From CAYTZH01 sp964442285 (GTDB lineage Bacteria > Myxococcota_A > UBA9160 > JAFDET01), in NCBI GenBank assembly GCA_964442285.1, contig CAYTZH010000011.1:55380-119379 (forward strand): a stretch of DNA of 64,000 bases, given 5' to 3'. Positions 35,659 through 46,605 of this stretch are shown piece by piece (position 1 is the first letter of the stretch; each line of letters starts with the position of its first letter). Under the pieces are notes generated by a model. It was not told where the DNA came from, ran no database searches, and worked only from the letters and a program-made list of their open reading frames with translations. The position numbers and the translations under genes are program-made.

Positions 35659-36417
35659 ATGCCGGAACGCCGTCTGCACAGGGAGGGCCTGCCCCGGCAC
35701 GTCGCCATCATCATGGACGGCAACGGCCGCTGGGCGGAGCAGCGGGGGCTCTCGCGCAACGCGGGCCACGAGGCCGGCTTGGAGTCCCTGCGGGCCGTGG
35801 TGCGCGCGTCCCACGAGCTCGGGGTCCAGGTGCTCACCCTGTTCGCCCTCTCCTCGGAGAACTGGAGCCGGCCCAAAGCCGAGGTCGACCGGCTCATGGG
35901 GCTCCTCGACGAGTACCTGGACAGCGAGGTGGACGAGGTCCACCGCAACGGCATCCGCATCCGGGTGATGGGCGAGCCGGACCTCGTGCCGCCGGAGATC
36001 CGCGCCAAGCTGGACCGGGCCGTGGCGCGCACCCGGGACAACACCGAGATGACCCTCTGCTTCGCCCTCTCCTACGGCGGGCGCCGGGAGATCGTCGAAG
36101 CGGCGCGCAGGCTGCTGCGCGAGGCGGAGCTCGGCAAGCTCGACGCCGAGAGCCTGGACGAGAAGAGCTTTGCCGCCCACCTCTACGAGCCCGACCTGCC
36201 GGAGCCGGATCTGCTGATCCGAACCGGCGCCGAATCGCGGGTGTCGAACTTCCTGCTCTGGCAGATCGCGTACACCGAGCTTCACTTCACGGAGGTCATG
36301 TGGCCCGACTTCCGCAAGCAGCACCTGGTGAACGCGTTCCTGGACTACCAGCGCCGGGAGCGCCGCTTCGGGCTGACGAGCGCACAGGTGGAGCGGGGCC
36401 GGACGGGGGACGCGTGA
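35659..36417 (+). CDS. uppS: undecaprenyl diphosphate synthase
   Basis: The 252-residue cis-prenyltransferase makes the C55 lipid carrier for cell-wall synthesis. It has HVAIIMDGNGRWAEQRG with the Mg-binding Asp, FALSSENWSRP and the C-terminal SNFLLWQIAYTELHF. The stop overlaps the dxr GTG by 3 bases. In most proteobacterial clusters cdsA sits between uppS and dxr; here it is absent. Confidence 0.96.
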   Translation: MPERRLHREGLPRHVAIIMDGNGRWAEQRGLSRNAGHEAGLESLRAVVRASHELGVQVLTLFALSSENWSRPKAEVDRLMGLLDEYLDSEVDEVHRNGIRIRVMGEPDLVPPEIRAKLDRAVARTRDNTEMTLCFALSYGGRREIVEAARRLLREAELGKLDAESLDEKSFAAHLYEPDLPEPDLLIRTGAESRVSNFLLWQIAYTELHFTEVMWPDFRKQHLVNAFLDYQRRERRFGLTSAQVERGRTGDA

Positions 36418-37598
36418 AGCGCCTCAGCGTACTGGGCAGCACCGGGAGCATCGGCGAGCAGACCCTGGACGTCGTCGCGGCCTTCCCGGACCGCTACCGG
36501 ATCGTGGCCCTCGCGGCCGGGCGCAACACCGAGAAGCTCGCGGCGCAGGTGCGGCGTTTCCGGCCCGGGCTCGTGTCCGTGGCGGACGCCGCCGCGGCCG
36601 AGAGCCTCGGAGAGCGGCTGCCCGCCGGCGGTCCGCGTCCGGAGGTGCACGTGGGCGCGGCGGGCCTCGAGGCGGTCGCCCGCGCCGACGCCGACCTGGT
36701 GGTCTCGGCCCTGGTGGGGGCGGTGGGGCTCCGGCCCACGCTGGCCGCCATCGAGGCGGGACGCGACGTGGCCCTCGCCAACAAGGAGGTGCTGGTCATG
36801 GCGGGCGCGCCCGTGCTGCGCGCGGTGCGCGCGCGGGGCGTGTCGCTGCTGCCGGTGGACAGCGAGCACAGCGCCATCTTCCAGGCCCTGGCGGGACAGC
36901 GGGGGGAGGACGTGGCGCGGCTGATCCTGACCGCCTCCGGCGGGCCCTTCCGCACCTGGAGCGCCGAGCGGATCGCCGAGGCGAAGGTGGCGGACGCCCT
37001 CAACCACCCCAACTGGGACATGGGACCCAAGATCACCGTCGACTCGGCCACGCTGATGAACAAGGGTCTCGAGGTGATCGAGGCGCGCTGGCTGTTCGAC
37101 ACGCCCCCGGAGCGGGTGGACGTGGTGGTCCACCCCCAGTCCATCGTCCACTCCCTGGTGGAGTTCGTCGACGGCTCGGTGCTGGCGCAGCTCGGGCTGC
37201 CGGACATGCGGGTGCCCATCGCCGTGGCCCTGGCCCACCCCGAGCGGCTGCCGCTGGCGCTCGAGCGACTCGATCTGGCGGCGCTCTCCCGCCTGGACTT
37301 CGAGCCCCCGGACCGGAGCCGCTTCCCGTGTCTCGAGCTGGCCTTCGACGCCTTGCGCGGCGGGGAGACGGCGCCGGCGGTGCTCAACGCGGCCAACGAG
37401 GTGGCAGTGGCCGCCTTCCTCGAGGGGGCGATCGCCTTTCCGGCCATCGCGGCCGTGAACGCCGAGGTGCTCGGGGCCCACGTCGGCAGGGCCGGCGGCG
37501 ACACCGCCCGGGACCTCCAGGACGTGCTGGACGCCGATGCCTGGGCGCGGGCCCGGGCGCGAGAGGCCCTGTCGGGCCACGAAGGGAGGGCTGCGTGA
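36414..37598 (+). CDS. dxr: 1-deoxy-D-xylulose 5-phosphate reductoisomerase
   Basis: The 394-residue enzyme makes MEP, the second step of the non-mevalonate isoprenoid pathway that feeds uppS. GTG 36414 overlaps uppS. Motifs: LGSTGSIGEQTLDVV (NADPH), ALANKEVLVMAG, VDSEHSAIFQ (metal), ASGGPFRTW, and PNWDMGPKITVDSATLMNKGLE. The ending overlaps rseP by 4 bp. All expected residues are present. Confidence 0.97.
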   Translation: MKRLSVLGSTGSIGEQTLDVVAAFPDRYRIVALAAGRNTEKLAAQVRRFRPGLVSVADAAAAESLGERLPAGGPRPEVHVGAAGLEAVARADADLVVSALVGAVGLRPTLAAIEAGRDVALANKEVLVMAGAPVLRAVRARGVSLLPVDSEHSAIFQALAGQRGEDVARLILTASGGPFRTWSAERIAEAKVADALNHPNWDMGPKITVDSATLMNKGLEVIEARWLFDTPPERVDVVVHPQSIVHSLVEFVDGSVLAQLGLPDMRVPIAVALAHPERLPLALERLDLAALSRLDFEPPDRSRFPCLELAFDALRGGETAPAVLNAANEVAVAAFLEGAIAFPAIAAVNAEVLGAHVGRAGGDTARDLQDVLDADAWARARAREALSGHEGRAA

Positions 37599-39250
37599 CC
37601 ATCCTGAGCTTCGCCTTCGCCTTCGTGCTGCTGCTGGGCGTGCTGATCACGATCCACGAGTTCGGGCACTTCATCGTGGCCAAGCTGTGCGGTGTGCGGG
37701 TGCTCAAGTTCTCGATCGGCTTCGGTCCGGCGATCGGCATCGGGCGCTACCGGCTCCACTGGGAGCGGGGCGGCACCGAGTACACCCTCGCCTGGATCCC
37801 CCTGGGCGGCTTCGTGAAGATGCTCGGCGAGGTGCCGGGCGAGGAAGAGGAGGATCTCGCCCTCGAGGACCCGGAGCGGGCCCTGAACGCCAAGCCCGTC
37901 TGGCAGAAGCTCGCGGTGGTCTTCGCGGGCCCCGCGATGAACCTGCTGCTGCCGGTCCTGGTGTTCGCGATCTCCCTGGCCGTCGGGATGGACCGGCCCG
38001 CGCCGGTGGTGGGCACCGTCGAGGAGGGCTCTCCGGCGGCGGCGGCGGGCCTGGTGCCGGGCGACCGGGTCGTGTCGATCGACGGCGAGGCGGTCCGCTG
38101 GTGGGACGAGCTGGAGCGCGAGATCCGCTCGCGCCCCGGCGAGAGCCTCCAGCTCGCGATCGAGCGCGACGGGGCGGAGCGGGCGCTGTCGCTGGCGGTC
38201 CGCGCCCGGCCGGGTCTGGACGAGCTGCGCCTCACCAGCGAGGTGGGCTGGCTCGGGCTGCGCCACCGCCGCCAGCGGAGCACGCTGGGCGTGCCCGACG
38301 TGGACTCTCCGGCCGCGGTCGCGGGCCTGCGCTCGGGCGACCGGGTGGTGGCGGTGGGCGGAACGCCCGTGGAGGACTGGGCGGCCCTCGCCGACGCCTA
38401 CCGGACGGCGCAGGCCCCGGTGGTCGTCGCGGTGGAGCGCGGCGACCCCGAGGCGACCGCGCGCGCGGAGATCGACGTCCCCGCCCTGGGCTCCCTCGGG
38501 GCCCTGGGCGTCGTGCCGGCCACGGTGCTGGTCTCGGCGGTCACGCCCGACTCGGCGGCGTCGGCGGCCGGTCTCGAGCCCGGCGATCTCATCCTGGCCG
38601 TCGACGGCGAGCCGGCCGGGAGCTTCGCCTCCTTCGCCGAGACGGTGCTGTCGAGTGAGGGACGCACCCTCGAGGTCGCCTTCGCCCGCGAGGGCCGCAC
38701 CCGGGTCGCCGCCGTCACCCCGCGGCTCACCGAGACCGGCAACGCGGGCGAAGAGGTCTACCGGGTGGGCATCCAGGCCGAGGACGCCACCCTGGTGGGC
38801 GCGCTGGACCTCGACCAGGAGCGGAACCCGCTGGTTTCGCTGCCCCGCGCCGTGGAGCGCACGGCCTACATCACCGGCCTCATGGTGAAGGGGGTCGGCA
38901 AGATCATCACCGGCGAGATCTCCCGCAACCAGATCGGCGGCCCGATCGAGATCGCCAAGCAGGCCCACACGGCCCTGGAGATCGGCTGGCAGCGCTACCT
39001 CGAGCTGATGGTGCTGATCAGCATCAACCTGGCCATCCTGAACCTCCTGCCCATCCCCGTGCTGGACGGCGGCCAGGCGGTGCTCTTCCTGCTCGAGGGC
39101 GTGAAGCGCGGGCCGCTCTCGCTCCGCACCCGCGAGATCGCGATGCAGATCGGCGTGACCATGGTGCTGATGCTGATGGGCTTCGCCTTCTGGAACGATC
39201 TCTCCCGCCACTGGTCGACGTTCGTGGAGTGGCTGCGCTCGGGTCTGTGA
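37595..39250 (+). CDS. rseP: site-2 intramembrane protease RseP with three PDZ-like domains
   Basis: A zinc metalloprotease that cleaves membrane-bound anti-sigma factors and signal-peptide remnants. The active site is HEFGH at residues 21-25 in the first helix and LPIPVLDGG near 485-493 in the third. Between them the protein is longer than usual (551 versus about 450 residues). I count three PDZ-like units: at about 145 (SPAAAAGLVPGDRVVSIDGE), 240 (SPAAVAGLRSGDRVVAVGG) and 320 (SAASAAGLEPGDLILAVDGE). E. coli RseP has two. GTG 37595 overlaps dxr and the stop overlaps tsaB. Confidence 0.93.
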   Translation: MTILSFAFAFVLLLGVLITIHEFGHFIVAKLCGVRVLKFSIGFGPAIGIGRYRLHWERGGTEYTLAWIPLGGFVKMLGEVPGEEEEDLALEDPERALNAKPVWQKLAVVFAGPAMNLLLPVLVFAISLAVGMDRPAPVVGTVEEGSPAAAAGLVPGDRVVSIDGEAVRWWDELEREIRSRPGESLQLAIERDGAERALSLAVRARPGLDELRLTSEVGWLGLRHRRQRSTLGVPDVDSPAAVAGLRSGDRVVAVGGTPVEDWAALADAYRTAQAPVVVAVERGDPEATARAEIDVPALGSLGALGVVPATVLVSAVTPDSAASAAGLEPGDLILAVDGEPAGSFASFAETVLSSEGRTLEVAFAREGRTRVAAVTPRLTETGNAGEEVYRVGIQAEDATLVGALDLDQERNPLVSLPRAVERTAYITGLMVKGVGKIITGEISRNQIGGPIEIAKQAHTALEIGWQRYLELMVLISINLAILNLLPIPVLDGGQAVLFLLEGVKRGPLSLRTREIAMQIGVTMVLMLMGFAFWNDLSRHWSTFVEWLRSGL

Positions 39251-40002
39251 GGCTGCTCGCGCTCGAGACCGCCGCCGCCAGACCGCGGGTCGCGCTGCTG
39301 GAAGACGGTGCCGTGCGCGTCGCGCCGGCGGTGGCCGACCCGGAGGGCCCCGCCGAGACGCTCCTGCCCGCCATCGACGCCGCACTCCGAGAGGCCGGCT
39401 GGCGCCTCGAGGATCTGGACGGGCTCGCGATCTCCATCGGACCCGGCTCGTTCACGGGCCTGCGGGTGGGGGTCGCCACGGTGAAGGGGCTGGCGTTCCG
39501 GAGGCCGCTGCCGGTGGCGCCCGTGCCCACGCTGGGGGCGCTCGCCTGGGGGGAGCCGGCGCAGGCGGCGGGCCGCGAGCCGCGGCCCTGGCGGGTGGCG
39601 TGTCTCGACGCCCGCCGCGGCGAGCTCTACGGCGCCGCCTGGGAGCCGGTGGGCGACGACCTGGTGCGCCGGGTGCCCGAGGGCGTCTGGCACCCCGAGG
39701 CCCTGGCCGACGCGCTGCTGGGAGGGTCGGGCCCCTGGATCCTGCGCGGCGACGGGGCCGCGCTGCTGCGGCCGCCGCTCGAGGCGCGGTCCGGGGGTCG
39801 CGTGCAGGTGGCCGGGGACGGGCCCCCCACTGCGGAGGCGGTCGGGGTCCTCGGTACCCGCATGCTCGCCCGCGGGGAAGGGGTCTCGGCTGCCGCGCTC
39901 GTCCCCCGCTATCTGCGCCGCGCGGAGGCCGAGGTGAGGCGGATCGGAGAGCCCGTAGAGCCGGGTGTCGAAGCGGCGTTCCCTTCGGGGCAAATTCTTT
40001 GA
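39247..40002 (+). CDS. tsaB: tRNA threonylcarbamoyladenosine biosynthesis protein TsaB
   Basis: The 251-residue TsaB is the scaffold partner of TsaD in making t6A37 on tRNAs reading ANN codons. It shows LALETAAARPRVALLEDG and the family signature ISIGPGSFTGLRVGVATVKG. The C-terminal half is divergent but ends with VPRYLRRAEAEV, typical of TsaB. GTG 39247 overlaps rseP (GTGA). The TGA stop overlaps a strong -35 element used by the next operon. Confidence 0.92.
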   Translation: MRLLALETAAARPRVALLEDGAVRVAPAVADPEGPAETLLPAIDAALREAGWRLEDLDGLAISIGPGSFTGLRVGVATVKGLAFRRPLPVAPVPTLGALAWGEPAQAAGREPRPWRVACLDARRGELYGAAWEPVGDDLVRRVPEGVWHPEALADALLGGSGPWILRGDGAALLRPPLEARSGGRVQVAGDGPPTAEAVGVLGTRMLARGEGVSAAALVPRYLRRAEAEVRRIGEPVEPGVEAAFPSGQIL

Positions 40003-40027
40003 CACCCCGCCTTTCCTCCCGTAATTT
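39999..40027 (+). promoter_or_regulatory. sigma-70-like promoter for DUF465/ilv operon
   Basis: A perfect -35 TTGACA (39999-40004), a 17-bp spacer and TAATTT (40022-40027) lie 35 bp before the DUF465 start. The region is AT-rich relative to its surroundings. The -10 is weak (3 of 6), but the -35 and spacing are ideal. Confidence 0.55.
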
Positions 40028-40061
40028 GCTCACTTAGGGCGAACCGAGTGACCGGATTCGA

Positions 40062-40280
40062 ATGGAACCGCGCGATCTCGCGCTGATCCAGCGGCTCGAG
40101 TCGGAGGACGAGGAGCTCCGCGAGCTGTGGGCCGAGCACGGCCGACTCGAGCGGGAGCTCGCAAGCCTCGACGAACAGCGTTTTCTGACGCCGGACGAGC
40201 AGGTCCGGCGCAGGCAGCTCCAGAAAGCGAAGCTTGCGGGGCGCGATCGCATCGAGGAGATCCTCGGCGCGCACCGCTGA
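40062..40280 (+). CDS. DUF465 (YdcH-like) small helical protein
   Basis: The 72-residue protein is a highly charged helical hairpin: DLALIQRLESEDEELREL, then AEHGRLERELASLDEQRFLTPDEQ and a Lys/Arg-rich final helix. This is the DUF465/YdcH pattern, a coiled-coil family of unknown function. It lies 24 bp before ilvB behind a visible promoter and is probably the first gene of that transcript. Confidence 0.85.
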   Translation: MEPRDLALIQRLESEDEELRELWAEHGRLERELASLDEQRFLTPDEQVRRRQLQKAKLAGRDRIEEILGAHR

Positions 40281-40304
40281 CCCCGCCGCCAACGGGGAAT
40301 CCCA

Positions 40305-42017
40305 GTGCGTCTGACCGGCTCCGACATCCTGATCCACGCGCTCCGCGAAGAGGGGGTGGACGTCCTCTTCGGCCATCCGGGCGGCGCGGTCCTGTTCATC
40401 TACGACGCCATCCACAAGCACGGCTTCCGCCACGTGCTGGCCCGCCACGAGCAGGGCGCGGTCCACATGGCCGACGGCTACGCCCGCGCGTCGGGTCGTC
40501 CGGGCGTCGCCCTGGTGACCTCCGGTCCCGCGCTGACCAACGCCGTGACCGGCCTGGCCACCGCCTACACCGACTCGATCCCCCTGGTCTGCTTCTCGGG
40601 GCAGGTGCCCACCCACGCCATCGGCAGCGACGCCTTCCAGGAGGCGGACAACGTGGGCATCACGCGTCCCGTGACCAAGCACAACTACCTGGTGAAGGAC
40701 GTGCGCGACCTGGCCTACACCATCAAGGAGGCGTTCCACATCGCCACCTCGGGTCGGCCCGGTCCGGTGCTGGTGGACATCCCGAAGGACGTCAGCAACA
40801 CCGAGTGCGACTACCACTACCCCCGGGAGATCCACCTGGAGCACTACCAGCCCCGCTACGAGGGGCACTGGGGGCAGGTCAAGAAGGCGCTCTCCCTGAT
40901 CCTGCAGGCGAAGCGGCCGGTGATCTACTTCGGCGGCGGGGCCATCCTGTCCGGCGCCGCCCGGGAGCTGCGTTCCTTCGTCGAGATGATGAAGATCCCC
41001 ACCACCTACACGCTCATGGGCATCGGCGGGATCCCGGGCGACCATCCGCTCTCCCTCGGCATGCTCGGCATGCACGGCACCTATCGCGCCAATCTGGCGG
41101 TGGACGAGGCCGACGTGCTCATCGCCATCGGCGCGCGCTTCGACGACCGCGTCACGGGCAAGGTGGACGAGTTCAGCACCCGCTCGCGCAAGATCCACGT
41201 CGACATCGATCCCACGAGCATCCGCAAGGTGGTGCACGTGGACATCCCGATCGTCGGCGACGTGCGCAACGTCCTCCAGAAGTTCCTCAAGCTGGCCAGC
41301 GAGGAGCGCGACCTGACCCGCTTCCACGAGCGGATCGCGCCCTGGTGGTCGCGCATCCAGGCCTGGAACGACGAGCACCCGATCGCCTACGAGCAGCCGG
41401 CCGACGGCGCGCTGCTGCCCCAGTTCGTGATCGACAAGATCTTCCAGATGACCGGGGGCGAGGCCTGCATCACCACGGACGTGGGCCAGCACCAGATGTG
41501 GGCGGCCCAGTACTACCACTGCCAGGGCCCCAACAACTGGATCTCCTCGGGCGGTCTGGGGACCATGGGCTTCGGGCTGCCCTCGGCCGTCGGGGCCCAG
41601 GTGGCGCGGCCGGACGACCAGGTCATCTGCATCGCCGGCGACGGCTCCCTGCTCATGACCATCCAGGAGCTGGTGACGGCGGTGGAGGAGCGGCTCCCGG
41701 TGAAGGTGGCCATCATCAACAACCGCTACCTGGGCATGGTCCGCCAGTGGCAGCAGCTCATCTACGACAACCGGGTGTCGGGCAGCGACCTCCACGTGGG
41801 CCCGGACTGGGTGAAGCTGGCCGAGTCCATGGGCGCCCTGGGCCTGCGCGCCAGCCGCGTGGACGAGGTGGAGCCCGTCCTCGAGCAGGCCTTCTCCCAT
41901 CCCGGCCCGGTCCTGATCGACTTCGTCGTGAAGGAGACGGAGAACTGCTACCCGATGGTGCCGTCGGGCTCGCCCTCGGCGAAGATGTTGCTGTCCGACC
42001 CGGACGCGATGGGCTGA
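40305..42017 (+). CDS. ilvB: acetolactate synthase, catalytic subunit
   Basis: The 570-residue ThDP enzyme makes acetolactate for valine and leucine or acetohydroxybutyrate for isoleucine. The N-terminal PYR domain has the catalytic Glu in LARHEQGAVHMADGYARAS. The FAD-binding middle domain has MLGMHGTYRAN. The PP domain has the GDGS...NN motif, IAGDGSLLMTIQELV to INNRYLGMVRQWQ. It is a biosynthetic type because the regulatory subunit gene follows by 10 bp. GTG 40305. Confidence 0.97.
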   Translation: MRLTGSDILIHALREEGVDVLFGHPGGAVLFIYDAIHKHGFRHVLARHEQGAVHMADGYARASGRPGVALVTSGPALTNAVTGLATAYTDSIPLVCFSGQVPTHAIGSDAFQEADNVGITRPVTKHNYLVKDVRDLAYTIKEAFHIATSGRPGPVLVDIPKDVSNTECDYHYPREIHLEHYQPRYEGHWGQVKKALSLILQAKRPVIYFGGGAILSGAARELRSFVEMMKIPTTYTLMGIGGIPGDHPLSLGMLGMHGTYRANLAVDEADVLIAIGARFDDRVTGKVDEFSTRSRKIHVDIDPTSIRKVVHVDIPIVGDVRNVLQKFLKLASEERDLTRFHERIAPWWSRIQAWNDEHPIAYEQPADGALLPQFVIDKIFQMTGGEACITTDVGQHQMWAAQYYHCQGPNNWISSGGLGTMGFGLPSAVGAQVARPDDQVICIAGDGSLLMTIQELVTAVEERLPVKVAIINNRYLGMVRQWQQLIYDNRVSGSDLHVGPDWVKLAESMGALGLRASRVDEVEPVLEQAFSHPGPVLIDFVVKETENCYPMVPSGSPSAKMLLSDPDAMG

Positions 42018-42027
42018 CCCGGATCCC

Positions 42028-42504
42028 ATGCGACATACGATCTCGATCCTGGTGCGAAACGAGTTCGGCGTGCTCTCGCGCGTGGCGGGAATGTTCAGCG
42101 GCCGCGGCTACAACATCGACAGCCTCAACGTGGCGCCGACCCTCGACCCCAAGGTCTCCCACATGACGATCGTGACCCATGGCGACGACGAGACGATCGA
42201 GCAGATCACGAAGCAGCTGCACAAGCTGATCGACGTCATGACCGTGAAGGACTACGTCGACGGGGAGTACGTGGGCCGCGAGCTGGCCATGCTCAAGGTG
42301 GCCCCCACGCCCGAGAACCGGGCCGAGGTCATGCGCATCAGCGAGATCTTCCGGGGCAAGATCGTGGACGTCTCGCCCCGCTCCTTCGTCATCGAGATCA
42401 CCGGCGGCGCCGACAAGATCGGTGCCCTGATCCGGCTGCTGGAGCCCCTGGGCCTGCAGCAGGTGATGCGCACGGGCCCGCTGGCCGTGGCCCGCGGGCT
42501 CTGA
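42028..42504 (+). CDS. ilvH: acetolactate synthase, regulatory subunit
   Basis: The 158-residue small subunit has an N-terminal ACT domain (ISILVRNEFGVLSRVAGMFSG, then GYNIDSLNVAPT) and a C-terminal ACT-like half. It binds valine and stimulates IlvB. The residues usually required for valine feedback (Gly and Asn in the first ACT loop) appear present. ATG 42028. Confidence 0.96.
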   Translation: MRHTISILVRNEFGVLSRVAGMFSGRGYNIDSLNVAPTLDPKVSHMTIVTHGDDETIEQITKQLHKLIDVMTVKDYVDGEYVGRELAMLKVAPTPENRAEVMRISEIFRGKIVDVSPRSFVIEITGGADKIGALIRLLEPLGLQQVMRTGPLAVARGL

Positions 42505-42531
42505 CCCCCCAACGAACGAGGAAGCAGCGCC

Positions 42532-43554
<1,023 letters not shown>

Positions 43555-43555
43555 C

Positions 43556-44236
43556 ATGAGCGAAGCGTCCGGGCAATCCGAGGGCGTCTTTCGCGAGCGG
43601 CCCACGGAGCCGATCGCGACGGACGCATTCCGCCTGGGGGTCTTCCCCGCGGCCGCGGCTGGTCTCTGCGGGCTCCTGGGCTGGACCGCCCTGGGCTGGG
43701 TCTGCCTCGGGGCCACGCTGTTCGTGGGCTTCTTCTTCCGCAACCCGCGCCGCCGCCTGCCGCCCGGCGAGAACGCGGTCGTGTCGCCCGCGGACGGTCG
43801 GGTGATCGCGGTGGACGAGATCGAGGTCGAGGGCGGCAAGGCCCTGCGCATCGGCATCTTCCTCTCGGTCTTCAACGTGCACGTCAACCGCGCCCCCCTG
43901 GCGGGGCGCGTGGTGGCGGTGGAGCGCGGCGGCCGCGGCTTCCGCGCCGCCTTCGACCCCCGGGCGGAGCAGGACAACGTGCGCTGCACGCTGCAGCTGG
44001 AGACGGCCCGAGGCGTGCGCTTCCAGGTCACCCAGATCACGGGTCTCGTGGCGCGTCGCATCGTCTGCCACCCGCAGGTCGGCGAGTGGCTCGAGCGCGG
44101 CGCGCGCTACGGCCTGATCCGCTTCGGCTCCCGAACGGACGTGGTGCTGCCCCTCGGCACGACGCCGCGGGTGGCCGTGGGGGACCGGGTGCGCGGGGGC
44201 AGCAGCATCGTGGCCGAGCTGGCGGGGGCGGTCTGA
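43556..44236 (+). CDS. psd: phosphatidylserine decarboxylase (short type)
   Basis: The 226-residue proenzyme makes phosphatidylethanolamine from phosphatidylserine. Features: a membrane segment at about 25-60, VSPADGRVIAVDEI, FLSVFNVHVNRAP, and the self-cleavage site FGSRTDVVLP, whose Ser becomes the pyruvoyl group. It starts 1 bp after ilvC and shares one base with pssA. Psd-PssA coupling in one operon is standard for Deltaproteobacteria. Confidence 0.94.
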   Translation: MSEASGQSEGVFRERPTEPIATDAFRLGVFPAAAAGLCGLLGWTALGWVCLGATLFVGFFFRNPRRRLPPGENAVVSPADGRVIAVDEIEVEGGKALRIGIFLSVFNVHVNRAPLAGRVVAVERGGRGFRAAFDPRAEQDNVRCTLQLETARGVRFQVTQITGLVARRIVCHPQVGEWLERGARYGLIRFGSRTDVVLPLGTTPRVAVGDRVRGGSSIVAELAGAV

Positions 44237-45051
44237 TGGGCCCCGGCGCCTCGGAGGGCATGGATCGGCGGGGCCGGCGGCGTCGGCGGCGGCCGCGGGG
44301 AGGGCGGTCGCGCGGCTTCCTGCTGCTGCCGCACCTGTTCACCACCGCCAACCTCTTCTTCGGCTTCTACGCGATCGTACAGGCCACCAGCGGCCGGCCC
44401 GACCTGGCGGCGATCGGGATCATCCTCGCGGGTCTGCTCGACGCGATCGACGGGCGCGTGGCGCGCCTGGCCGGCGCCACGAGCCGCTTCGGCGGCGAGT
44501 ACGACTCCATCGCCGACACGGTCTCCTTCGGGGTCGCCCCCGCCATGCTGGCCTTCTCGGCGGGCAACCTGGCCGTGCTGGGCCGCACCGGCTGGGTGAT
44601 GGCCTTCCTCTACACCGCCTGCGCGGCCCTGCGCCTGGCCCGCTTCAACGTGTCGCCCGGGCGCTACCGGGGCCGTTTCGAGGGGCTGCCCAGCCCGCCC
44701 GCCGCGGCCATGGTGGCCACGACCCAGCTCTTCGTCTCGTTCCTGCGCGAGCAGGGCGTGGCGCTGCAGTTCCCCGAGTACAGCGTCGCCCTGGGGGTGG
44801 CGGGTCTGGGCCTGCTGATGGTGAGCCCGATCCCCTACCGCAGCTTCAAGGAGCTGGACCTGCGCCACTCCTTCGGCACCCTGGTCTTCAGCGTGCTGCT
44901 GCTGGCGGTGATCATCCAGGAGCCCAAGGTGACGCTCTTCGCGATCGCCAGCGTCTACGTGGCGGCGGGTCCCGCCGAGTGGCTGTGGCGGCGCGCGACC
45001 CATCGGCCGCTTCCGGTCCTGGCCGAGTCACCCGGCCCCGCGGAGGAGTGA
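44236..45051 (+). CDS. pssA: CDP-diacylglycerol-serine O-phosphatidyltransferase
   Basis: The 271-residue membrane enzyme makes phosphatidylserine from CDP-diacylglycerol. The CDP-alcohol phosphatidyltransferase motif is exact: DG, two residues, AR, eight residues, G, three, D, three, D, within LLDAIDGRVARLAG and GGEYDSIAD. About seven hydrophobic segments follow a very Arg-rich N terminus (RRGRRRRRRPRGGR). Supplies Psd, with which it overlaps. Confidence 0.95.
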   Translation: MGPGASEGMDRRGRRRRRRPRGGRSRGFLLLPHLFTTANLFFGFYAIVQATSGRPDLAAIGIILAGLLDAIDGRVARLAGATSRFGGEYDSIADTVSFGVAPAMLAFSAGNLAVLGRTGWVMAFLYTACAALRLARFNVSPGRYRGRFEGLPSPPAAAMVATTQLFVSFLREQGVALQFPEYSVALGVAGLGLLMVSPIPYRSFKELDLRHSFGTLVFSVLLLAVIIQEPKVTLFAIASVYVAAGPAEWLWRRATHRPLPVLAESPGPAEE

Positions 45052-45055
45052 ACCC

Positions 45056-46603
<1,548 letters not shown>

Positions 46604-46605
46604 GC

